Origin: an uncultured Collinsella sp.
GTDB lineage: Bacteria; Actinomycetota; Coriobacteriia; Coriobacteriales; Coriobacteriaceae
Reading direction: 5' to 3'
Length of the DNA: 22,924 nucleotides
Assembly: GCA_902491345.1 (NCBI GenBank)
Contig: CABUHI010000024.1
Location: forward strand, 1-22,924
Shown here: piece by piece, positions 7,443 through 14,531 of the stretch
Numbering within the stretch: position 1 is the stretch's first letter
Layout: every line of letters starts with the position of its first letter
Program-made: the position numbers and the translations under genes
Notes under the pieces: generated by a model
The model's database searches: none
Seen by the model: only the letters and a program-made list of their open reading frames with translations
Told to the model about the DNA's origin: nothing

Positions 7443-8039
7443 ATGGATAAGGTTGAGCTGCGACGGGCGGTGATTGCCCGGCGCGACGCTCTTGATTTGA
7501 ATGTGCGTGCTGCGAAGTCTGCCGTTATCTGTGCGCGGCTGGTTGAGCTGTTGGATCGCTCGGATGCCGTGGCGCCGCACACCGTTGCCGCCTACGCCGC
7601 GATGGGTTCCGAGGCAGACCCTGCCACGTTTGCCGTCACGGCCGCCAAACGTGGCTGGCGCGTAGCCTATCCGTGCATGCTCTCGGCAATTGATGCCGCA
7701 GCTTGTGGCCAGCGCATGTGCATGCGGGCAGTTGCCGCCGACGATGCGTCCGCGGCTCCGTTTATCGCCCACCCCACGCGGGCCTTCGCGGCCACGGACA
7801 TCGACAGCGACCGCTTCCCCATCGTGCCTGCCGAAGCTCTCGACATGATCGTCGTGCCGCTCGTGGCCTTCGACCAAACCGGCGCGCGCCTGGGCTACGG
7901 CGGCGGTTGTTACGACCGCTACCTGCCTATGCTCTCGCCCGCATGCCAAATCATCGGCATCGCCTTTGACGAGCAGCGTGTCGACCACGTTCCCACCGAC
8001 GCCCACGACCTGCCGCTACCCCACATCATCAGCGCCTAA
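7443..8039 (+). CDS. 5-formyltetrahydrofolate cyclo-ligase
   Basis: The 198-aa product matches the 5-FTHF cyclo-ligase (MTHFS, YgfA/YqgN) family, which uses ATP to convert 5-formyl-THF to 5,10-methenyl-THF in cytoplasmic one-carbon metabolism. Seen: the N-terminal helix MDKVELRRAVIARRDAL with basic ATP-contact residues, AAYAAMGSEADP (folate and phosphate loop), and the C-terminal signature RLGYGGGCYDRYLP. Length fits the family. The ATG at 7443 has AAGGAGG at 7431-7437, 5 nt away, and is preferred over an upstream start that lies inside the repeat. It converges on metA with a 23-nt gap and no obvious hairpin between them. Confidence 0.92.
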   Translation: MDKVELRRAVIARRDALDLNVRAAKSAVICARLVELLDRSDAVAPHTVAAYAAMGSEADPATFAVTAAKRGWRVAYPCMLSAIDAAACGQRMCMRAVAADDASAAPFIAHPTRAFAATDIDSDRFPIVPAEALDMIVVPLVAFDQTGARLGYGGGCYDRYLPMLSPACQIIGIAFDEQRVDHVPTDAHDLPLPHIISA

Positions 8040-8062
8040 CGGCTGGTGCACCTCCCGGCGGC

Positions 8063-8989
8063 CTAGTGCTCCTCGCCGGCGCGGGCCAGGTCGTAGGGCG
8101 TGGTCTGGTAGACGTAGTAGTTGAGCCAGTTGGTGTAGAACAGCTGAGCCTGGCTGCGCCAGACGTTGCGCGGCTCGGCGGTGGGGTCGTCGCCCGGGAA
8201 GTAATGCGCCGGCACCTCCGGGTTGAGCCCGCGCTTCACGTCGCGCTCGTACTCCAGGCGCAGCGTGTCGGTATCGTACTCGGGGTGGCCAAATACAAAG
8301 AAGCGACGGCTGTCGGTCGACTTGACGATGTACAGGCCAACCTCGTCAGACACGGCCACAACCTCAAGCTGCGGCTCGGCCTCCACGTCCTCGCGGCGCA
8401 CATCGGTGTTGCGCGAATGCACGGCATAGAAACGGTCGTCAAAGCCGCGGACCAGCGGGCTTTGCGGCTTCACCAGATAATGCTCGAACACGCCGCTCGC
8501 CTTTGCCGGCAGGTCGTACTTCTGGATACCGTAATGATGGTAGAGCCCCGCCTGCGCGCCCCAACAAATGTGCAGCGTAGAGTGTACGTGTGTGGTGGAC
8601 CAATCCATGATCTGGCAGAGCTCGGGCCAGTAGTCGACCTCCTCGAACGGCATCTGTTCCACCGGCGCGCCCGTGATGATCAGGCCGTCGTAGTGGATGT
8701 CGCGGATGTCGTCGAACGTGCGGTAGAACGTCTCCAGGTGGCCGGCACTCACGTGCGTGGCCTCGTGCGTTTTGGTGCGCAGCAGGTCCACCTCCACCTG
8801 CAGCGGCGTGTTGGAGAGCTTGCGCATGATCTGCGTCTCGGTGGCGATCTTGGTGGGCATGAGGTTGAGGATGAGCACGCGCAGCGGACGGATGTCCTGG
8901 TGCAGCGCGCGGTACTCGGTCATGACAAAGATGTTCTCGCTCTCGAGCTGCGCGGCGGCAGGGAGGGCGTCGGGGATGCGAATGGGCAT
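8063..8989 (-). CDS. metA: Homoserine O-acetyltransferase (MetA family)
   Basis: The 308-aa enzyme acylates homoserine in methionine biosynthesis. All family key residues are in place: K47 (LNLMPTK), catalytic C142 (HICWGAQAG), and H235 and E237 (FGHPEYD). Position 111 is Glu (GAPVE), where succinyl-CoA enzymes such as E. coli MetA have Gly. Glu111 is the known marker of acetyl-CoA use, so the product is more likely O-acetylhomoserine despite the usual 'succinyltransferase' label. The ATG follows AAGGAG by 6 nt. I saw no SAM riboswitch or T-box between it and the divergent dehydrogenase gene. Confidence 0.95.
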   Translation of the reverse strand: MPIRIPDALPAAAQLESENIFVMTEYRALHQDIRPLRVLILNLMPTKIATETQIMRKLSNTPLQVEVDLLRTKTHEATHVSAGHLETFYRTFDDIRDIHYDGLIITGAPVEQMPFEEVDYWPELCQIMDWSTTHVHSTLHICWGAQAGLYHHYGIQKYDLPAKASGVFEHYLVKPQSPLVRGFDDRFYAVHSRNTDVRREDVEAEPQLEVVAVSDEVGLYIVKSTDSRRFFVFGHPEYDTDTLRLEYERDVKRGLNPEVPAHYFPGDDPTAEPRNVWRSQAQLFYTNWLNYYVYQTTPYDLARAGEEH

Positions 8990-9089
8990 GGATGCTCCTT
9001 ACGAGTCAGTTGCAGCTATGGTACAACGACCGGCCCCGTCCGCGCGAGTACATCGCCCGGCGATGCCGTCAGCGGCCCAAATCACTCCA

Positions 9090-9123
9090 AAAGTAGAGAT
9101 TAAGGCATGCCCAAAAATCTATG
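9090..9123. repeat. Short inverted element with GGCATGCCC core
   Basis: TAGAGATTAAGGCATGCCCAA followed by AAATCTA is a variant of the insulinase terminator loop and stem (TAGATTTTTGGGACATGCCC at about 6353-6372), in inverse orientation. It lies between metA and the dehydrogenase gene. GGGGCATGCCC also occurs at about 16511-16521 before the YitT gene. Confidence 0.5.
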
Positions 9124-9156
9124 GCGCTTTAGCCTAGCAAAGTGGCAGCAGGACGC

Positions 9157-9162
9157 TACAAT
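9157..9162 (+). promoter_or_regulatory. Candidate -10 (TACAAT) for the dehydrogenase gene
   Basis: TACAAT lies about 38 nt before the ATG at 9200. No convincing -35 is seen. Confidence 0.35.
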
Positions 9163-9199
9163 GGTTCGACGCGAATAACTCGGCCGAAAGGATACATAT

Positions 9200-10177
9200 A
9201 TGTACCAGACGCGTAAGATCGGTGTGGTCGGCCAGGGCCACGTAGGAGCACATGTCGCCAACAGCCTGCTCATGCAGGGCATTGCCGACGAGCTGTACCT
9301 GTGCGATATCAACGAGGCCAAGGTGACGTCCGAGGTCCAGGACCTGCGCGACTCCCTTTCGTTTGTCCCGTACAACACCAAGATCGTCAACTGCTACGAC
9401 CACTACGAGGAGCTTGCCTGCTGCGACGTCATCGTCAACGCCGCCGGCAAGGTCGCGCTGGCCGCCGGCAACCGCGACGGCGAGCTGTTCTTTACCACCG
9501 ACGCCGCCCGCACCTTTGCCAAGCGCATCGTCGACGCCGGCTTTGACGGCATCTTCGTGAGCATCTCCAACCCCTGCGACGTCGTGTGCACCGAGCTGTG
9601 GCACCTGACCGGCTACGATCCCAAGAAGATCATCGGCTCGGGCTGCGGCCTGGGCTCCGCCCGCCTGCGCACCGAGATCTCCAAGAAGGTCGGCGTGAGC
9701 CCCAAGTCCATCGACGCCTACATGATCGGCGAGCACGGCTTTAGTCAGCTTGCCGCCTTTAAGGCCGCAACCATCGCCGGCAAGAGCCTCAACGAACTTC
9801 AAGCCGAGAACCCCGACAAGTATGCCTTCGACCACATGGAGGTCGAGGAGCTCGCACGCAAGGGCGGCTACGTAACCTACCAGGGCAAGCAGTTCACCGA
9901 GTACGCCGTCGCCAACTCCGCCGCGCGCGTCTGCGCTGCCGTGCTGCACAACGAGCACGCCGTGCTTTCGGCCTCCACGCTCATGACCGGCCAGTATGGC
10001 GAGGAGGGCATCTTCACCTCCCTGCCGTGCGTGATCGGTGCCGAGGGCGTCGAGGAGGTCTACACGCTCGACCTGTCCGAGCACGAGCTCGATGGCTTCC
10101 ACAAGAGCTGTCAGCACATCCGCGACAACATCGCCCAGCTCGACTGGTGGGATGCCGAGGGCGTTGTCGGCAAGTAG
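9200..10177 (+). CDS. L-2-hydroxyacid (L-HicDH/lactate-like) dehydrogenase
   Basis: The 325-aa product is an NAD-dependent LDH/MDH-superfamily enzyme. Its C-terminal half is closest in character to L-2-hydroxyisocaproate dehydrogenase (for example ELARKGGY, then a YGVA-like EYAVANSAAR). Seen: the nucleotide loop G11-Q-G-H-V-G16, acidic D36 ending beta-2, R92 in the mobile loop, N124 in SNPCDV, R155, and the catalytic H179 in GEHG. The residue that normally pairs with that histidine (Asp in LLDTAR, D168 in LDH numbering) is G152 here (GLGSAR). The enzyme may therefore have altered catalysis or substrate. The ATG has GAAAGGA upstream. It is a single gene with a strong terminator. Confidence 0.82.
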   Translation: MYQTRKIGVVGQGHVGAHVANSLLMQGIADELYLCDINEAKVTSEVQDLRDSLSFVPYNTKIVNCYDHYEELACCDVIVNAAGKVALAAGNRDGELFFTTDAARTFAKRIVDAGFDGIFVSISNPCDVVCTELWHLTGYDPKKIIGSGCGLGSARLRTEISKKVGVSPKSIDAYMIGEHGFSQLAAFKAATIAGKSLNELQAENPDKYAFDHMEVEELARKGGYVTYQGKQFTEYAVANSAARVCAAVLHNEHAVLSASTLMTGQYGEEGIFTSLPCVIGAEGVEEVYTLDLSEHELDGFHKSCQHIRDNIAQLDWWDAEGVVGK

Positions 10178-10220
10178 GCCGTCAATCGCCGCAATCTCGC
10201 GAATCTAAGCGCGATACCAA

Positions 10221-10260
10221 GCGGGCCGCGCCGGAATACTACCGGCGCGGCCCGCTTTTT
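10221..10260 (+). terminator. Strong rho-independent terminator
   Basis: GCGGGCCGCGCCGG (10221-10234) and CCGGCGCGGCCCGC (10242-10255) form a perfect 14-bp stem with a 7-nt loop, followed by TTTTT. It ends the dehydrogenase transcript. Confidence 0.93.
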
Positions 10261-10309
10261 GACTCACACGGCACGCTTGCGAATCGAAGGTGAATGCTTT
10301 TCCCGCTAC

Positions 10310-11278
10310 TTAGTACTGCTCGATGCCCATGTAGCGACGAACCTCGGGGCTGTGGTCGAACACCTTGCCGCGGGCGGCGCGCAGCTCGCAGCTCATGTTG
10401 TAGAAGAAGATCGGCTCCAGGTACGAACGCACGCTGGCAGGCACTTCACCCACGCCGTACTCGAGCGCATCGAGCACCATAATCGCATCGGTGTGCGTGT
10501 TGAGGAATGCAAGTGCGCGCTCCTCCATGGGGCGACACTCGCCCGATCCGAGCTGCACAAAGTAGAACACGCCGGGCTCGGTGGCTTCGAACGGGCCATG
10601 GAAGTACTCGCCGGAGTGGATGTAGCAGCAGTGCTGCCACTGCATCTCCATGAGCGAGCAGATGGCCATGGCATAGGTCTGGCTAAAGTTGGGGCCGGAG
10701 CCCAGGATATAGAAGAACTTGTGCTGCTGGCAGAGCTCGGCAAAACGGGCACCTAGCTCGGCGTTGACCTTCTCGCGCGCGGCGGGCAGCAGCGCATCCA
10801 TCTGCTTGAGGCCCTCATACATGTCGGCGAGCGCTTCGTAGCCCTCCTGCTGGTCGAGCAGTTCGGCGGCGATCAGAGCGCCGATGCCCTGCGGCACCTC
10901 GGCCTGCGACACGCCCTCGCCCCACGGATAGACCCAGGTAGTCCACTTGCCGTTGTCGATCTTTGAGCCCTCGCAGTCGGTGAGGGCAACGACTTCGGCA
11001 CCGGCGGTCAGCGCCATCTCGCAGCCGTCAACGACCTCTTGCGTGTTGCCGCTGTGGCTGCAGGCGATGACGAGCGACTTCTCGCCAAGACTCTTGGGAG
11101 CCATCAGGCAAAACTCGCGTGCCGTGTAGACCGTCGAGGTAAACGTGGTGGCCTCGCGCTTGAGCAGCTCGTTGGCCGGCATCAGGTCGATCATCGAACC
11201 GCCACAAGCGATCCAAAAGACGTTCTCGATCTTGCCTTTGCGCTCGATGATTTCCTGAATCAGATCGTGTACGTTCAT
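10310..11278 (-). CDS. FrlB-like SIS-domain sugar-amine-6-phosphate deglycase
   Basis: The 322-aa protein has two SIS domains. The first carries ACGGSMID and ACSHSGNTQE (phosphosugar-binding loop). The second carries the SGEYFHGPFEATEPG segment and a C-terminal VRRYMGIEQY tail. These features match E. coli FrlB (SGEFRHGPLE..EPG and RRYYGGLVEY as I recall them), the fructoselysine-6-phosphate deglycase that releases glucose-6-phosphate and lysine. Substrate is inferred from the family; other glycated amines are possible. The ATG at 11278 has AAGGAGG 7 nt upstream. It follows a GntR/UTRA gene on the same strand by 142 nt and has its own promoter with two operator-like repeats, suggesting control by that regulator. 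No clear terminator is seen after it beyond the convergent one at 10221-10260. Confidence 0.82.
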   Translation of the reverse strand: MNVHDLIQEIIERKGKIENVFWIACGGSMIDLMPANELLKREATTFTSTVYTAREFCLMAPKSLGEKSLVIACSHSGNTQEVVDGCEMALTAGAEVVALTDCEGSKIDNGKWTTWVYPWGEGVSQAEVPQGIGALIAAELLDQQEGYEALADMYEGLKQMDALLPAAREKVNAELGARFAELCQQHKFFYILGSGPNFSQTYAMAICSLMEMQWQHCCYIHSGEYFHGPFEATEPGVFYFVQLGSGECRPMEERALAFLNTHTDAIMVLDALEYGVGEVPASVRSYLEPIFFYNMSCELRAARGKVFDHSPEVRRYMGIEQY

Positions 11279-11332
11279 GGTGATGCCTCCTTGTGTGGCG
11301 GTTTTGAACGACGACGGCTCGTACCTGCGGTC

Positions 11333-11417
11333 GTTCTATGTTGTCCTATTTATAGCACGCAAGCCGGCGTGGATGAAGCCATTTCACCAAACTTGTTCTA
11401 TGTTGTTCTATCTATGG
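11333..11417 (-). promoter_or_regulatory. Promoter of the FrlB-like gene with paired 23-bp operator repeats
   Basis: Two direct copies of a 23-bp motif (GTTCTATGTTGTYCTATYTA core) lie at 11333-11355 and 11395-11417; they match at 20 of 23 positions and are 62 bp apart. Each copy contains GTTCTAT and GTYCTAT 10 bp apart. On the minus strand, TATAAA (11349-11354) is a candidate -10 lying inside the first copy, with TTCATC 17 nt further upstream as a weak -35. The likely binding protein is the adjacent GntR/UTRA regulator (inference). Confidence 0.6.
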
Positions 11418-11420
11418 ACG

Positions 11421-12176
11421 TTAGATGTCGAAGACGTAGCGCGAGCCCACGATCTTTTGGCGGCCGAGCAGTAGAGGGCGCCCGTCGGCGTCGGTAAAGT
11501 AGGCCTCCATATAGAAGAGCGGCTCGCCGACCGGCACCTCCAGCAGCGGGGCCGCCTGGGCATCCGCCAGCGCAATCTCCACGGTGCAGGAATCGGACTT
11601 GAGCGGCGCGCGACCCGAATGCTCGGCAACGAGTGCAAAGATTGAGTTATCGGCAAGGTCCTTATCGGCCAGCGTCTGCAGGTAGGGATGGTCGGCAAGC
11701 ACAAAGGCGTTGTTCTCGAGCATGACGGGCACGCCGTCGGCCGTGCGCACGCGCTCGACCACGATGAGCTCGCAGCCGGGTTCCACACCAAAAAACGCCG
11801 CGTCCTCGCGCGTCGCCGCAACCACCGTGCGCGATACCAAGCGTGCTCCGGCCACCATGTCGTTGGCGGCACAACCCTCGGTGAAGCTCTGTACGTCGCC
11901 CTTCTGGCGAATCTTGCGCTTGAGCTTGGGAGCGCATACAAAGGTGCCCCTCCCCTGCTGGCGGTTGAGGTAGCCCGCGCGCGACAGCTCCTCGATGGCA
12001 CGGCGTACGGTGATGCGCCCCACGCCGTAGGACTTCGCGAGCTCCATCTCGGAAGGAATGCGCGAGCCGGCAGGGTACACGCCGCGGGCGATTTCACCCT
12101 TCAGGTTGTCCATAACCTGCTGGTACAGCGGCACGGCGGACACGCCAGCGCGGCCGGTTTTATCGTCGGATGCCAT
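11421..12176 (-). CDS. GntR-family regulator with UTRA domain (HutC/FrlR type)
   Basis: The 251-aa product has an N-terminal winged helix (about residues 15-85: PLYQQVMDNLKGEIARG, IPSEMELAKSYGVGRITVRR, GRGTFV) and a C-terminal UTRA ligand-binding domain (about 100-250, ending GRQKIVGSRYVF). UTRA regulators usually sense sugar phosphates or similar effectors and repress nearby catabolic genes. The ATG at 12176 lies 2 nt after the recQ stop with a GGAG ribosome site inside recQ, so it should be translationally coupled to recQ. The FrlB-like gene follows and carries repeated operator-like sites, making it the likely target. It is a clear paralogue of the regulator at 14532-15251, sharing near-identical domain layout and the VGSRYV end. 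Confidence 0.9.
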   Translation of the reverse strand: MASDDKTGRAGVSAVPLYQQVMDNLKGEIARGVYPAGSRIPSEMELAKSYGVGRITVRRAIEELSRAGYLNRQQGRGTFVCAPKLKRKIRQKGDVQSFTEGCAANDMVAGARLVSRTVVAATREDAAFFGVEPGCELIVVERVRTADGVPVMLENNAFVLADHPYLQTLADKDLADNSIFALVAEHSGRAPLKSDSCTVEIALADAQAAPLLEVPVGEPLFYMEAYFTDADGRPLLLGRQKIVGSRYVFDI

Positions 12177-12178
12177 CG

Positions 12179-14158
12179 TTACGCTCCATCCCGCGCATGC
12201 TCGGACTCAAACTCTTCAATCGCCGCCATAAACTGCTCGCCAAAGGCGTCGGCCTTTTTCTCGCCAATGCCGTTGACCTGGATAAGCTCGTCGCGCGTCT
12301 GCGGGCGCAGGCGGCACAGGCCGCGCAGGGCCTTGTCGGAAAAGACCATGTACGGCGCCATCTCCAGCTCGGTCGAAATCTCCTTGCGCAGGGCACGCAG
12401 GCGCTCGAACAGCTCGGCATCATCGCCCACACGCGGGCGTTGATCCAGCTCGGCCTCCTCGCGCAGCAGATCCACCGCACGGCGGGCGCGGGCCGAGGCC
12501 TTGCGCTTGGACGCGCGACGCTTAACGGTAAAGGCAAACGCCTCATCCTCGACCTCGGTGGCACGCGGGCCCAGCCCCACGACCGGGTATTGCCCCTGCG
12601 AGGTTGCCAAATAACCGCGGCCGCACAGCTGCCCGATGATGTCCTTAATGCGCCCGACCGATTTGCTCGACAGCTCACCATAGCCACGGTCCTCGTCCAG
12701 ATGCATCTGGCGAATGCGCTCGGTATTGCCGCCGTGGAGCACATCGGCGATCAGCGACTTGCCAAAGCGCATGGGTCGCGTAGCCACATAGCGCACGGCG
12801 GCGCGGGCCATATCGGTGACATCCTCGACCTCGAACTGCGTGAGGCAATTGCTGCAGTTGCCGCAGCCCTCGGCGTCGTCTGCGGTGCCGCCCGCAGCAG
12901 CCACAACCGCATGCTCGGCCGCGGCTTCGTCGCCAAAGTAGCGCAGCATGTATTCGCGCAGGCAGCCGGTGGTATTGCAGTAGCCCTCCATCTGGCTGAG
13001 CAGGCGATAACGGTTCTGGAGTGCCCACGCGCGCTGCTCGTCGTCGAGCGCCTCGTCGGCAGCATCGCCGCGGTCGATCAAAAAGCGACGCATGCGAAAA
13101 TCGTTGCCGTTCCACAGCAGGTGGCAGCTGGCCGGGTCGCCATCGCGGCCGGCGCGGCCAGCCTCCTGGTAGTAGGCCTCGATGCTCTCGGGCACGTTGT
13201 TGTGGATGACGTAGCGCACGTTGGGCTTATCGATGCCCATTCCAAAGGCGTTGGTGGCAACCATCACCTGAATATCGTCGTCGATAAAGGCGCGCTGGCT
13301 TTGGCGGCGGGCGTCGTTGCCCATGCCGGCATGGTAGCGGCCAACGCGAATGCCGCTGGGGCCCAGCGCCTCGGCAAGCTCGCCTGCCAGCGCATCGACC
13401 GTCTTGCGGGTCGAGCAATACACGATGCCGCTCTCGCTCGAATGCGCGATCACGTAGTCGCGCACCCACGCGGTCTTGGCCTTATCGCCCATCTCCTCGC
13501 AACCAAAGTAGAGGTTCTTGCGATCGAAGCCCGTCACTACCGTCGCGGGATTTTGCAGGCCGAGCATCTGCTGAATGTCCGCGCGCACGCGCTCGGTCGC
13601 CGTGGCGGTAAACGCCGCCACGATCGGGCGCCGCGGCAGGGAATCGATGAACTCGCGAATCTGCAGATAGGCGGGGCGGAAATCCTGGCCCCACTGGCTC
13701 ACGCAGTGGGCCTCGTCAATGGCCACGAGCGGCACGCCGATGCCGCCTTCGGCCGCAGCTTCCTGCGCAAAGGCCAGAAAGCGCGGCTCGAGCAGGCGCT
13801 CGGGCGCCACATACATAAGCTGATAGCGGCCCTCGCGCGCCCGCTTGAGCACGGTGTTTTGCTGGGCCGGAGTAAGACTGGAGTTGAGATAGCTGGGGCG
13901 CGCACCCGCCGCGAGCAGCGCGCGGGTCTGGTCCTCCATAAGCGACAGCAACGGGCTCACCACAAAGGTGATACCAGGCAGCATGAGCGCGGGCACCTGG
14001 TAGCAGATAGACTTGCCGGCGCCTGTAGGCATAACGCCGAGCGCATCGCGGCCGGCAAGAATCGCATCAACCATGCGGTCCTGCCCCGGGCGAAACGAGG
14101 TGTAGCCAAAATAGGCGCCGAGCGTGTCGAGCGCCATCTGCTGCATGCTATCGGTCAT
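12179..14158 (-). CDS. recQ: ATP-dependent DNA helicase RecQ
   Basis: The 659-aa enzyme is a 3'-5' helicase for recombination and repair. Domains in order: RecA-like ATPase with Walker A PTGAGKS (44-50) and D148-E-A-H151 followed by the RecQ aromatic loop CVSQWGQDFRP; helicase C domain with YYQEAGRAGRDG; RQC zinc region with cysteines in CNTTGCLREYMLRYFGDE and CGNCSNCL; and a C-terminal HRDC domain (about 560-645, ending VNGIGEKKADAFGEQF). Length is normal. ATG 14158 has AGGAAA 2-3 nt ahead. The gene is directly followed by the GntR/UTRA regulator in a 2-nt-gap pair, an unusual partner for a repair helicase. The long plus-strand frame across it is a shadow. Confidence 0.96.
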   Translation of the reverse strand: MTDSMQQMALDTLGAYFGYTSFRPGQDRMVDAILAGRDALGVMPTGAGKSICYQVPALMLPGITFVVSPLLSLMEDQTRALLAAGARPSYLNSSLTPAQQNTVLKRAREGRYQLMYVAPERLLEPRFLAFAQEAAAEGGIGVPLVAIDEAHCVSQWGQDFRPAYLQIREFIDSLPRRPIVAAFTATATERVRADIQQMLGLQNPATVVTGFDRKNLYFGCEEMGDKAKTAWVRDYVIAHSSESGIVYCSTRKTVDALAGELAEALGPSGIRVGRYHAGMGNDARRQSQRAFIDDDIQVMVATNAFGMGIDKPNVRYVIHNNVPESIEAYYQEAGRAGRDGDPASCHLLWNGNDFRMRRFLIDRGDAADEALDDEQRAWALQNRYRLLSQMEGYCNTTGCLREYMLRYFGDEAAAEHAVVAAAGGTADDAEGCGNCSNCLTQFEVEDVTDMARAAVRYVATRPMRFGKSLIADVLHGGNTERIRQMHLDEDRGYGELSSKSVGRIKDIIGQLCGRGYLATSQGQYPVVGLGPRATEVEDEAFAFTVKRRASKRKASARARRAVDLLREEAELDQRPRVGDDAELFERLRALRKEISTELEMAPYMVFSDKALRGLCRLRPQTRDELIQVNGIGEKKADAFGEQFMAAIEEFESEHARDGA

Positions 14159-14257
14159 GGTTTCCTAACGTCCAAGTCGTCTGCCGCCGATTATACGCCG
14201 CCACGCGGACCGGTGCCGCACGGCTGCCGGCCGCGGGCGATACAATCCGAAGGGAAC

Positions 14258-14352
14258 GAGCGTGGATTTTTGGACACTTTCCGGATGAGCGTGGATAATC
14301 TCCCACTTTGAGGTCATAACCGAGCTAAAAACGGGAGATTATCCACGCTCAT
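14258..14352. repeat. Dispersed GAGCGTGGAT inverted-repeat element
   Basis: GAGCGTGGAT occurs at 14258-14267 and 14287-14296. A perfect 20-bp inverted repeat, ATGAGCGTGGATAATCTCCC (14285-14304), pairs with 14333-14352. The unit GAGCGTGGAnnnTTGGAC plus GATGAGnGTGGAT also appears inverted at about 3110-3160, so this is the same family as the 2988-3160 element. It sits in the gap between recQ and the next locus. Confidence 0.75.
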
Positions 14353-14387
14353 TCTATGGGTAGTCGATGTTTTGGCAATGTCAGCGA

Positions 14388-14486
14388 AAGCCCGCCAGAG
14401 CGAGCAAGGTGCCTTGAAACAAGGCGACATTGATCTTCTGGTCATGCCGCCGAAGTTGAAAGGCAGATTGCCGCTCTGGCGGGCTT
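14388..14486. repeat. Structured intergenic element, 15-bp terminal inverted repeat
   Basis: AAGCCCGCCAGAGCG (14388-14402) pairs perfectly with CGCTCTGGCGGGCTT (14472-14486) around a 69-nt interior that includes GGTGCCTTGAAACAAGGCGA, itself able to form a small hairpin (GCCTTGaaaCAAGGC). No convincing gene is present. It could be a structured RNA, a terminator, or a non-autonomous repeat. Confidence 0.5.
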
Positions 14487-14499
14487 ACAGCGTCGAGCC

Positions 14500-14526
14500 G
14501 TTGCGCGGTTTGGAAAACCGCGCAAC
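14500..14526 (-). terminator. Hairpin after the second GntR gene
   Basis: GTTGCGCGGTTT (14500-14511) and AAACCGCGCAAC (14515-14526) form a perfect 12-bp stem with a GGA loop, 6 nt beyond the stop of the minus-strand GntR gene. There is no strong T-run on either side. Confidence 0.55.
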
Positions 14527-14531
14527 TAGAA

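Noticed and set aside
8990..9199. SAM riboswitch or T-box before metA
   Set aside because: I saw no T-box sequence, no SAM-I-like paired core and no antiterminator/terminator pair; there is just a short repeat and spacer.
12170..14311. 713-aa plus-strand open frame opposite recQ
   Set aside because: It is exactly antisense to a full RecQ with all motifs, has repetitive Ala/His/Leu/Arg composition and no ribosome site. It is a high-GC shadow.
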